A stretch of 31,969 bases of DNA from a virus. Location: positions 1 to 31,969 of the IMG/VR virus record IMGVR_UViG_3300025108_000226. The stretch is one strand, 5' to 3'. Positions 17,727 to 25,562 of this stretch are shown here, in pieces. The notes below the pieces were generated by a model that was not told where the DNA came from, did not search any database, and saw nothing but the letters and a program-made list of their open reading frames with translations. How positions within the stretch are numbered: position 1 is the stretch's first letter; every line of letters begins with the position of its first letter. The position numbers were made by a program, and so were the translations under genes.

Positions 17727-18441
17727 CTATGTCAAACCTATTAAAGGCTTTTCTTGCAATGACCTTGGAAGATACATAGCGAGGCTCATCTAGTAAAAGC
17801 CTTCTCATTGTATCTATACCATCATCAAACTTTTGCTGGTGTAATGCAGCGCTCTGTTCATTGCTACGAAAGCGCATCATGTACATCATTGCGCCATCTA
17901 TGAGTATATGTTTAAATCTATCTGGAATAATTGAGGTGCTATCAAATTCTGTTAGATCACTAGGGAAAGACCAATAACGATATTCAATTTCATATGCAGC
18001 ATCTGGTACGGGCGTTACACCAAACTTACGTTCCTGCGTTTGATAAACAGTAGTAGGTACAGTTCTTCCTGACGCACCTGAATTATCTTCTTGAGGTCTG
18101 TAATATTTTAGATAATCTTCATATTTAATTACAGGTAATAGCTTTGGTTCGTTGTCTACAGACGTTAGCTTTTTTAAATAAAACGTATCCCAATCTACTT
18201 TAGATGTATCAGACTGCCAAGCATAAGTTCCTGTACCTGCTGAAAGAGTTTGAGTATATGTAGTTAGTGTAAAAGGCCACTCTTGCGAAACTTGAAGAAT
18301 CTCACGAGTGCTTGAATTAATGGCATCCTTAGCAATAGCCTGTAGGTTACGGGCATCAGCAAAACCATCACCTGCTACATCAAGTGTTGTTTCGTTAATG
18401 CGTCTTAATAACTCGTTTACTAGTGCTACATACGTTGCCAT
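17716..18441 (-). CDS. Head-to-tail adaptor / tail tubular protein A
   Basis: This is a 241-residue protein. The N-terminal helices (YVALVNELLRRINETTL, then ARNLQAIAKDAINSSTREILQ) and the WPFTLTTYTQTL segment are typical of the podoviral adaptor that docks on the portal (P22 gp4 or T7 gp11 type). The C-terminal half holds IPDRFKHILIDGAMMYMMRFR and a helical end. It is the first gene after the terminator that closes the capsid unit and overlaps the nozzle gene by 11 nt. AAGG lies 9 nt before the ATG. Confidence 0.85.
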   Translation of the reverse strand: MATYVALVNELLRRINETTLDVAGDGFADARNLQAIAKDAINSSTREILQVSQEWPFTLTTYTQTLSAGTGTYAWQSDTSKVDWDTFYLKKLTSVDNEPKLLPVIKYEDYLKYYRPQEDNSGASGRTVPTTVYQTQERKFGVTPVPDAAYEIEYRYWSFPSDLTEFDSTSIIPDRFKHILIDGAMMYMMRFRSNEQSAALHQQKFDDGIDTMRRLLLDEPRYVSSKVIARKAFNRFDIDGR

Positions 18442-18461
18442 TTTAAAAACCTTGTTATTTC

Positions 18462-18487
18462 AAAAGGGGCCACCCGAAAGCAGCCCC
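18462..18487 (-). terminator. Rho-independent terminator after the capsid unit
   Basis: On the minus strand, GGGGC (18487-18483) pairs with GCCCC (18470-18466). The stem extends inward through two G-U pairs and a C-G pair to about 8 bp, with a 6-base loop, and is followed by TTTT (18465-18462). It lies 13 bp after the stop of the head accessory gene and before the adaptor gene. It probably gives partial termination. Confidence 0.7.
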
Positions 18488-18499
18488 CAATGTTAGTAG

Positions 18500-19033
18500 T
18501 TATACTTGGTCACGAGACACTTCAGTTGGAGCTACACGTCCACGAGGTCCAGTGTCGATGCAACATGCAACAACACGAAGGATACCTGATGTAACATCTG
18601 CAGAAGCTGCAATCAACTTAACGTCAATTGTATCTGTAGCTGTTACATGCTGTGTAAACGTAGAAGCTGCACCTGTTCCAACAGTCATAGCCTGACCGTT
18701 TGTACCAGAAGCTAGGAAGCCAGCAGCAGAAACGTCACCGCCATCAACAATATCATCACCTGCTGCAAAATCAATATCTACAGTTGGTGAAGAACCATTA
18801 AACGCAGTTTCAACCTCAGCACCTGCAAACAATACCATAGTATTGGCAGGAATTTCTAGAAGCTGAAAGATGTCTCCGTTTGCACAAGAGTATCCATCTT
18901 CTACCATTTTAGCAATGTCAAGACGTGCTTCACGCATGTACATGCCCATTGCTGCGTGGCGTGATGTAGCTGCTGCAATGCTGTTAGAATCAACACCGAC
19001 AGTAGCTGATGAGGTCATATCATAAGTAGCCAT
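18500..19033 (-). CDS. Probable head decoration or accessory protein
   Basis: This is a 177-residue protein beginning MATYDMTSSATVGVDSNSIA. A short helical segment (about 25-45) is followed by beta-rich sequence with FQLLEIPANTMVLFAGAEVETAF and ATDTIDVKLIAASADVTSGILRVVACCIDT. The beta-sandwich look and its position immediately after the major capsid gene, inside the same promoter/terminator unit, suggest a highly expressed head protein. A decoration protein or capsid-stabilising protein fits best. An AAGGGGGAAT ribosome site lies just upstream of the ATG. I cannot name a family. Confidence 0.75.
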   Translation of the reverse strand: MATYDMTSSATVGVDSNSIAAATSRHAAMGMYMREARLDIAKMVEDGYSCANGDIFQLLEIPANTMVLFAGAEVETAFNGSSPTVDIDFAAGDDIVDGGDVSAAGFLASGTNGQAMTVGTGAASTFTQHVTATDTIDVKLIAASADVTSGILRVVACCIDTGPRGRVAPTEVSRDQV

Positions 19034-19046
19034 AATCTATTCCCCC

Positions 19047-20120
19047 TTACGCTGCGTTATACTTGGCAGATACGATACCTTCTGGACGAAGGATCTTTCT
19101 ACCGTAAAGATGCATACCACGAACAATGTCAGCAAAGCTGTCAGGGTCACGATACGTTTCTGTTTTGTTGATAGTCTCTGCTGTTGCGACTGCTGAGTCG
19201 TGTCCAGCAACAATCACACCGAAGTTGGTGTTCTGGTTTGCCGTACCTGTGGTGCCGGGTCCAGTTCCCAATGACGGAAGATTTGATGATGAATAAACAC
19301 GGAAACCGTGGAAGTTATTCACCGACAGACCATTACGGATTCCACCTGATTCACCGAAGTCAGCGTTAAAGAAACGGCTGTCTTCATCAGCAAGGAGTTC
19401 CATAAATACCGGGTCAACTACGAGCCACCGTCCAGCTTTATCAACTTGCTGTTGATCAAGTAAACGAGCCATACGAGCAACAACCATTGCTGGTGAAGCT
19501 GTAGCAGTTGGAAGTGCGGTAGCACCTGGCAGACGTGCTGCAAGAGGAATGGAGTGATCACCAGCAGAACCTGTTGTGATGTTTCCAAAGTCAGACTTTT
19601 TTAATTTCATTGAAGAAAGAAGTTCGTCTGAACCTGCAGTTGAAACAGCTTTAGTACCATTAACTTGGTCATTCACTGTGTCTGCTTTTGAGTGCAGAGC
19701 AGATTGCTTGTAGCCTGACAAATAGCCAAGAACTTCTTGGTCATACTGATCAGACAAACGATATGCTGCACGGTCTGTTGCAAGACTCATAAAATTGACG
19801 TGTGCGTGACTCTCTTCGATATCATCAACTTTGAAAGCATAATAGTTGCTCTTGTCAATAACGAGAGAAAAGTCTTCATCGTCTAAGTCTTGTGGTGAGA
19901 TCTGCGTACCCCTTGCATAGGCGCTCACTGAAATCTCAGGTTCTTTAATGATTTTAACGGTATCACCCTGTGCAGAGATCTCACCGAAATAATCAGAGTT
20001 AGTAATGTCTCCTACTACAGTGCTCTTGCGAAATGCAAGTTGCACCTTTTGGGAGTAGATTACAGGACTGAAGTTGCCATTTGGCAAGTTCCCGTAACCC
20101 GCTGCGGTTTGAAAAGCCAT
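19047..20120 (-). CDS. Major capsid protein
   Basis: This is a 357-residue protein. The N-terminus MAFQTAAGYGNLPNGNFSPV is followed by 'VIYSQKVQLAFRKSTVVGDI' and a segment reading 'FGEISAQGDTVKIIKEPEI', the pattern of coat proteins of many marine podoviruses (HK97 fold, P22/T7-like lineage). Further conserved-looking parts are DLDDEDFSLVIDKSNYYAF and GRWLVVDPVFMELLADEDSRF. It lies between scaffold and neck genes. It has the best ribosome site in the window (AAGGAGG at 20135-20129, 8 nt before the ATG), its own consensus promoter and a terminator one gene later, all consistent with the most abundant virion protein. Confidence 0.9.
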   Translation of the reverse strand: MAFQTAAGYGNLPNGNFSPVIYSQKVQLAFRKSTVVGDITNSDYFGEISAQGDTVKIIKEPEISVSAYARGTQISPQDLDDEDFSLVIDKSNYYAFKVDDIEESHAHVNFMSLATDRAAYRLSDQYDQEVLGYLSGYKQSALHSKADTVNDQVNGTKAVSTAGSDELLSSMKLKKSDFGNITTGSAGDHSIPLAARLPGATALPTATASPAMVVARMARLLDQQQVDKAGRWLVVDPVFMELLADEDSRFFNADFGESGGIRNGLSVNNFHGFRVYSSSNLPSLGTGPGTTGTANQNTNFGVIVAGHDSAVATAETINKTETYRDPDSFADIVRGMHLYGRKILRPEGIVSAKYNAA

Positions 20121-20203
20121 GAGTTAATCCTCCTTAGATAGTTAGGCTTGTATATAAAGCAGAACAATCAGGTAAGAGGCTGTTCGTTTTAGGGTGCGAC
20201 ATT

Positions 20204-20224
20204 AAAAAAGATTGGCCTATCTTT
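20204..20224 (-). terminator. Terminator-like hairpin in the capsid mRNA leader
   Basis: On the minus strand, AAAGAT (20224-20219), a 6-base loop AGGCCA and ATCTTT (20212-20207) are followed by further T residues to 20204. The stem is A/T-rich and so weak. It lies about 115 nt after the predicted start of the capsid transcript and before the gene, so it may attenuate, stop read-through or merely fold the leader. Confidence 0.4.
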
Positions 20225-20285
20225 AAGTCAGTCGGGCCTATACTAGAGCAGGTAGGTCTTATCGTATTTGTCTTCTCTTAGTAGA

Positions 20286-20333
20286 AAGTATAGGTACAGT
20301 GGCTGTAACGTTTAACAGGGTATACCTATACTT
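20286..20333 (-). promoter_or_regulatory. 11-bp inverted repeat at capsid mRNA 5' end
   Basis: AAGTATAGGTA (20286-20296) and TACCTATACTT (20323-20333) are perfect reverse complements around a 26-base loop. In the leftward transcript predicted to start near 20340 this forms a stem-loop almost at the 5' end. Such structures often protect abundant mRNAs. A DNA-level protein site is an alternative. Confidence 0.65.
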
Positions 20334-20346
20334 ATTAACATACACA

Positions 20347-20375
20347 GTTATAGCATAGTGTTAGTGTAATGTCAA
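20347..20375 (-). promoter_or_regulatory. Consensus sigma70 promoter of the capsid gene
   Basis: On the minus strand a perfect -35 TTGACA (20375-20370) is followed by a 17-bp spacer and TATAAC (20352-20347), with a TGC extended -10. The predicted start is near 20340, inside a 263-bp non-coding gap directly after the scaffold stop. It is the best promoter match seen in the window. Confidence 0.8.
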
Positions 20376-20383
20376 TACCTTAT

Positions 20384-21262
20384 TTACCTAGCACCGCCAG
20401 ATATATCATAAATAAATTTACCGCTACGAATAGCTTCCATTATATCATCTGATTTTTTTTCGTACTCTGCACTACTCATACGCTGAACGTCAGATTCACG
20501 TATACTTCCTGCAGTGTCAGAGGACTCTGGTTTTGCGGTGCGTCTGGTTTTAATAGCAGATGCTGCATCTTTAGTGTTCTGTCTTTTCCCTTTTGTGTCC
20601 ATACCTTTGTCTACTTTGAATAGATCAATGACACGAATCACAGACTTAGGGTCATCTTGATTTTCATATAGTGCGTCTTGAACCCACTTAGGTTGCTCAC
20701 CAGCCCAATCATGGAAGTCATCACTACTACGTAATTCATCAAAGTCCGTATGCATAGCACGAATTTCATTCTCTGCTTTTGTGCGCTGGGCTTCTGAGTT
20801 CAGCTTATCAATCTCTCGTAGACGTTCATCTGCAGAATTAAACTTTTCTTGTGCTTTCTTCTCAGCAATAGTTTCTACAATACCAGCAATCTCAGGATAC
20901 TTTTCAGCCCATGCGTCGATACTCTCATCTGAAGTGGGGGCACGTACCTTACCTGTCTTCTGTACTGTTTCAAGCTGTGACTTGAGTTGTTTTAACTCTT
21001 CTGATTGTTTATTAAGGTGACTACGTAGATCACTGTAGCGCTTCTTGTAGGTACGCTCTTCACCTGACAATTCTTCCTGTTCAGGTTCTTTATTGGCTTT
21101 ACTCTGCTCAGTCTCTACAGCTTCTTCTTTTTCTTCTTGCCCCGCTTCTAGTTCAGCAAGTGCTTTTTCTTGCTCTTCTATACGCTTGCGATTTCGATTA
21201 ACGTGATTGGGATTTACCAAACCTGCTGTCTTTGGGGTTTCTACTTCTGCTAGTTCAGGCAT
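20384..21262 (-). CDS. Capsid scaffolding protein
   Basis: This is a 292-residue acidic, highly charged protein. Residues about 25-115 and 130-170 are Glu/Lys/Gln-rich helices with strong coiled-coil character (for example EEQEKALAELEAGQ and LRSHLNKQSEELKQLKSQLE). The C-terminal end is shorter and partly basic (KTRRTAKPESSD, then SGKFIYDISGGAR), as expected for a coat-binding tail. Low complexity, length and position directly before the major capsid gene are classic for scaffolds. A small hairpin (CCAGC/GCTGG at 21285-21298) lies upstream of the AAAGGAAA ribosome site. Its stop is 8 bp before the capsid promoter. Confidence 0.85.
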   Translation of the reverse strand: MPELAEVETPKTAGLVNPNHVNRNRKRIEEQEKALAELEAGQEEKEEAVETEQSKANKEPEQEELSGEERTYKKRYSDLRSHLNKQSEELKQLKSQLETVQKTGKVRAPTSDESIDAWAEKYPEIAGIVETIAEKKAQEKFNSADERLREIDKLNSEAQRTKAENEIRAMHTDFDELRSSDDFHDWAGEQPKWVQDALYENQDDPKSVIRVIDLFKVDKGMDTKGKRQNTKDAASAIKTRRTAKPESSDTAGSIRESDVQRMSSAEYEKKSDDIMEAIRSGKFIYDISGGAR

Positions 21263-21310
21263 AATTGTTTCCTTTATGTTGGGGCCAGCCTAAGCTGGGT
21301 AGCCTTATTA

Positions 21311-23242
21311 TTATTTTACAAACAAACCTGTCAAGAAAAACTGGGTTGTACGTAGGTAGTAATTTATTGCTGGCTTCACGCCTTTCTTGAGTCCTCTACC
21401 GTAAGACACAAAATCTTTAAACTCTTGGTAATGCTTTGCTGCCTTACCTTTTTCTATCGCTTTATTACCTGCATGACGGTAGCCACGTCTGAATGCTTCA
21501 CCATACCACTTACCGTGATACGTGCGCTCACACCAGAGTTCAGCTTTAGCTTTATCTAGCAGACTAAACCCACCTGTTGAGATACCGTGTGTAGCTATTA
21601 CACAGCTATCCTCATCTTTATCTCCTGGGTCAGAACCTGCAGGTGAATCATCTGTTACTACTCTAGCAGGAGCACCTAAACCTTGATTAACAGCAGTTCC
21701 TGTTGCTATGGCTGTTGCTACACTACCACCATACTTATCTGCTTGATCCATATCTGCATTAGACAAACCAAGAGCAGCGCCTTCCTCACGAGACATATTA
21801 CCTTGAGCATACCTGTCCTGTTTATTACGAAGCCTATTGATAGCTACGTAATGACTTGCAACCCCATCATTTCCACTGTCCACGGCATTATCAAAAGCAG
21901 CCTGTTCTTTTGTAGTTAATGTATTTGTTGTAGCACCTGCTGATGCTGACGCTTTAGTGGGATCATACTTACCTTTGGGAGCCTCAACACCAATCTTACC
22001 CGATTCTAAAGTAGGTGGTCTTCCTCTAGGTCTTACCCCACCTGCTGCGTAATAATCTTCTACATCCCCTACAAAAACACCTTTGTCTGTTACTGTACCT
22101 TTAATTTTACTCATGTCTAGTATGCTAGTGGCAGACATTTGCTTATTAGGATCGTGCAGTGTATAATTCAGCCCTCTGTCACTAAAAGCTTTTTCTGTTG
22201 GCATACCGTATATATCTAATTCATCCCCTGCTTTTAAGGATGTATAATCGCCTTCTTCGTAATCAAACGTTTTATAAGGATTAGCTACTAGAGGATCATA
22301 ACCTTCTTTACCAAGCATAGATCCTAAAATATAACGTGTATCATTTTTTACAGGATCTGTGTCTTCTAATGTAGATACATGGTTAAATATATCTTCCGCA
22401 CGTTTTAACTTCTGTTTTTTCATCAGGCTTTCTATAGCGCTATCCGCACCGAAAACTTTGCCTAATAAACCAAACGGCCCACTTAAAAGACTAGTTACAA
22501 GTTGTTCGCCTTCATCTAAGTCTAGAGCGCTTTTACCAGATTTTATATTTGAGTTAAGCTGAGCGTAGTAACTAGCATACTCATCATCAGACCAACTCTC
22601 TACGTTTTTATTTCTCCAATCAGTCGAAGACTTTTTAATCTCATCTGTTAAGCCCTCATTAGCATCTGTAGAATCTGTTGCTGCTGCAATTGTTTGTTCT
22701 TCTACAGGCGTTTCACCCTTCTCACGAAAGCCTTCAGGTATCCTACTTAAAGGTCTACCATTAAAGTGAAAGATAGTTATCTGCTGATTTGTAGCATCGT
22801 TTACAAATACTTTACTTTGATATCCTGTGAAAGCAGATCCAGTTCCACCGTACTGACCATAACCGCCACCTACAGGTTCAGGAACTACTGAGCCGCCTTC
22901 ATCATAACCTTTGACAACACCACCATAAGCAAAGCCTTCTGGTGCTACTTCTTCCGTTTGATCATCTTCAATATCAAGTTCATCATCTCTGAAAGGTAAC
23001 TCTTCACCTTCCTTAATACGTTTAAAACCTTCTGATGCAGCTTCTTGTAACTCATTAAAAAAATCCTCTCCAAAGTATCTCACTGTCTGTGCATTGATTA
23101 CGTACTCTCCTGCACTCACTCTTATATCTATATCATCACGAACTTCTTCAGGTTTAGATCCTATAGGAGCAGTGTTTCCACTTACAGGATCTTTCTGCTC
23201 ATTCATAATGAGGTCCATCTCTAATTGGTTTTGATCAAGCAT
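21311..23242 (-). CDS. Large virion-cluster protein with conserved Cys/Trp C-terminal domain
   Basis: This is a 643-residue protein. The N-terminal 60 residues (DPVSGNTAPIGSKPEEVRDD followed by SAGEYVINAQTVRYFG) form a conserved module I recall from many marine phage structural clusters. Gly-rich linkers follow (about 105-140). The middle (about 180-520) is charged and probably flexible. The last 97 residues (547-643) look like a separate domain, with CVIATHGIS, then AELWCERTYHGKWYGEAFRRGY. Its CxIAT start and late EFKDFV loosely recall CFI-box C-terminal domains. It lies between portal and scaffold genes. The function is unknown, but a head or internal protein is likely. Confidence 0.75.
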   Translation of the reverse strand: MLDQNQLEMDLIMNEQKDPVSGNTAPIGSKPEEVRDDIDIRVSAGEYVINAQTVRYFGEDFFNELQEAASEGFKRIKEGEELPFRDDELDIEDDQTEEVAPEGFAYGGVVKGYDEGGSVVPEPVGGGYGQYGGTGSAFTGYQSKVFVNDATNQQITIFHFNGRPLSRIPEGFREKGETPVEEQTIAAATDSTDANEGLTDEIKKSSTDWRNKNVESWSDDEYASYYAQLNSNIKSGKSALDLDEGEQLVTSLLSGPFGLLGKVFGADSAIESLMKKQKLKRAEDIFNHVSTLEDTDPVKNDTRYILGSMLGKEGYDPLVANPYKTFDYEEGDYTSLKAGDELDIYGMPTEKAFSDRGLNYTLHDPNKQMSATSILDMSKIKGTVTDKGVFVGDVEDYYAAGGVRPRGRPPTLESGKIGVEAPKGKYDPTKASASAGATTNTLTTKEQAAFDNAVDSGNDGVASHYVAINRLRNKQDRYAQGNMSREEGAALGLSNADMDQADKYGGSVATAIATGTAVNQGLGAPARVVTDDSPAGSDPGDKDEDSCVIATHGISTGGFSLLDKAKAELWCERTYHGKWYGEAFRRGYRHAGNKAIEKGKAAKHYQEFKDFVSYGRGLKKGVKPAINYYLRTTQFFLTGLFVK

Positions 23243-23423
23243 TTACTTCTTCCCGTAAATAAGTTAGCCTTCGTAGTGCAGCAATTTCACCTTGAGCACG
23301 GTAGACACCTTCTATAGCTGTTTCTTGCTCTAGCTTACGTTGTGCTACATCAATCTTTGTATTAAGTACCTCTAAGAAACTATCCCACAGAGGCTTATCG
23401 TTTACTAGTTTCTTTATTGTCAT
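23235..23423 (-). CDS. Small helical protein between portal and head genes
   Basis: This 62-residue protein is almost entirely alpha-helical (LEVLNTKIDVAQRKLEQE, then YRAQGEIAALRRLTYLREEV). The ATG overlaps the portal stop (ATGA) and its own end overlaps the next start by 8 nt, so it is translationally coupled on both sides. Small helical proteins at this place are common in podoviruses and may be accessory scaffold or portal factors. I recognise no family. Confidence 0.75.
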   Translation of the reverse strand: MTIKKLVNDKPLWDSFLEVLNTKIDVAQRKLEQETAIEGVYRAQGEIAALRRLTYLREEVNA

Positions 23424-25558
23424 GTACCAGTAAATCCTTGCTCACCCGGTGTAGGCGCAGTACCTGTACCAATATTACCACCCCCAGCGCCTGTGGTGTC
23501 AGCTACGCCAACCCCTGCTTGTTCTGGTGCTGCTCCGGGTGTAGGTGGTACGGGTGGACCTTGCTCTGCACCTGCAGGGGGTTCAGGAGGTGTAGTAAAC
23601 TTTTTAAGTATCTCTGCCTGTATAGCAGCGTCACCTAAGGAGTTTGTCACCTTATCAGGATCTAGGTCCATGCTCTTAGCTATCTCACGAATAATGTAGT
23701 CAGACTTTACAAACGGCATAAGCGCTGGGTTTGAAGCTACACCCATGAACTGCATCAAGCGCTGACTGCGTACTTCGTTAGCCATCAAGCTCTCTGTACC
23801 TGAAGCCTTAACTTCCAGATCACCTTTTATTTCCTTATCAAAGTCAAACTGCATATTAAACGCAAAGAACGCCTTACCAATAGGACCAATAAGATAGTCA
23901 TCTACGTTCTTGACAACATTTCGTATAGAGCCGTTAGCTGCAGACATAAGCATACTAATCCCAGAAGCAGTCCTTCCCACTCCTGAAACACCTGTCTGCC
24001 CGTGTGCAAACGATGGAAAACCTGTACTCTCATCAGCCAATACTCTCGCTTTATCAAACAGTTGCATGTTCTCGTTAGCTACGTTAGGAAACTTAGTTCC
24101 AAAAATGCCTTGTCCTGGTGCACCCCCCTGACGCCTAAATATTTTTCCAGGGTACACAGATAAGTCCTGCCCAGGCACCAAATTAGTTTCGTCTACTTCG
24201 ATTATAAGATTACCAGAAAGTGCAGCATTATCTATCGCCATACGCATGAACCCATTCATAAGGGTTTGTGTGTCATCCATATTCTCCGCAATACCTACCC
24301 CAAAGAATGAGTAGGGGTTTAATTCGTATGGTACAGCGTAGTAAGGAATACGTGTAGGCTTGAACGGATTGAGTACAAGACGCAGTACCTGACCATTACA
24401 GATCCATACATTTACGTTTACTTGCTCTGCATTTTTAAGTTCACGAGGAATGCGTACACCGTTCTGTTCAAGAATGTCTGTGTCTACATAACCCCAAAAT
24501 TCTAGGACTTCATAACGTTCAGGATAGCCACCTTCTTGTGCGCCATCCTCCATGTCGTGTTCCCAATACTTTTTGTCATACGACTCGCCCATGCTTATTG
24601 CTTCATCAATAGATTCTTTTCTAAAGAAAGGACGTGACTTTAAACCACGCATTTGAGAACGTGTCATACGGTGACGTTCTACTACATACTCTGCCTCATC
24701 CATGTTGTAAGCATCTGGGTCTGGATAAAAATTCCACACTGATACATGGCTAGTAGAGGGTACTGTCTTAACCGTAGGATCGTAATTACCTTCTTCATTC
24801 CAGTTAGGATACTCCTTGTCAATAGCAAACGGGCCTTTCATTATACCCGTTCCAAAGAGAGCCATCTCAAAAGAAGTATGGCGAAGCTGTTTATTAGCTC
24901 CGCTTTCTTCTAACTGGTCATGTATTTTCTTTTCCATCTTCTTAGCTGCAACCATAGCAGGATGGAAAGTAACAGTATCTTGAGTGGTACCTGGACCTTC
25001 TATGACCTTATCACCTACAGCCTCAAGCTTCTTCTGCAGTGATCCCATACGTTTCATACGGTCATACATTGTTTCGCCTGGCTTCAGTTTTTCATCAGGA
25101 TCAAACAGAAACTTTACTTTAGGCTCTTCTTCAAATGCACCACGTAAAGGGTCCATAGCTTGTTCAGCTTGTGGGTTTACATTAATGTGCATAGACTCAG
25201 CTACACCCTCAGGTAATGTTGTAGGGTTTACTGTTAGAGGAAAACGTGAACTACCAAAGAGTACATCTACTATTTGACCGTAAGCTGCCAACGTTTTAGT
25301 CTTAGTAACTTTAACAAAAATACGAGACTTTTCAGTTTCTGTAAATTGTACATCGCTTCCATACAAACCTCTGTAGTTTCTATAAGAGCGCAGCCATCTA
25401 TTCTCGTCTGAATATCGTGCGTCCTCTGCACGTTTAAATCTAGACTGTACGTAAGACACTACACTAGATGCATCTAAGTCATCACCGTCTTGAATAACAG
25501 ACACTTCATCTGTCTCAAACAGTTCGCCTTGTTCGTTTACATTATCTTCTTCTGCCAT
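23420..25558 (-). CDS. Portal protein
   Basis: This is a 712-residue protein matching the size of large podoviral portals (P22 gp1 is about 725). It has an acidic N-terminal tail and a helical start containing 'RFKRAEDARYSDENRWLRSYRNYRG'. The central region includes SVWNFYPDPDAYNMDEAEYV, a wing/stem-type feature of this family, and GIAENMDDTQTLMNGFMRMAIDN. After residue 650 follows a Pro/Gly-rich, probably disordered tail. The protein forms the dodecameric DNA channel at the head vertex and the docking site for the terminase and the adaptor. It starts 4 nt after the large-terminase stop. Confidence 0.9.
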   Translation of the reverse strand: MAEEDNVNEQGELFETDEVSVIQDGDDLDASSVVSYVQSRFKRAEDARYSDENRWLRSYRNYRGLYGSDVQFTETEKSRIFVKVTKTKTLAAYGQIVDVLFGSSRFPLTVNPTTLPEGVAESMHINVNPQAEQAMDPLRGAFEEEPKVKFLFDPDEKLKPGETMYDRMKRMGSLQKKLEAVGDKVIEGPGTTQDTVTFHPAMVAAKKMEKKIHDQLEESGANKQLRHTSFEMALFGTGIMKGPFAIDKEYPNWNEEGNYDPTVKTVPSTSHVSVWNFYPDPDAYNMDEAEYVVERHRMTRSQMRGLKSRPFFRKESIDEAISMGESYDKKYWEHDMEDGAQEGGYPERYEVLEFWGYVDTDILEQNGVRIPRELKNAEQVNVNVWICNGQVLRLVLNPFKPTRIPYYAVPYELNPYSFFGVGIAENMDDTQTLMNGFMRMAIDNAALSGNLIIEVDETNLVPGQDLSVYPGKIFRRQGGAPGQGIFGTKFPNVANENMQLFDKARVLADESTGFPSFAHGQTGVSGVGRTASGISMLMSAANGSIRNVVKNVDDYLIGPIGKAFFAFNMQFDFDKEIKGDLEVKASGTESLMANEVRSQRLMQFMGVASNPALMPFVKSDYIIREIAKSMDLDPDKVTNSLGDAAIQAEILKKFTTPPEPPAGAEQGPPVPPTPGAAPEQAGVGVADTTGAGGGNIGTGTAPTPGEQGFTGT

Positions 25559-25562
25559 TTAA

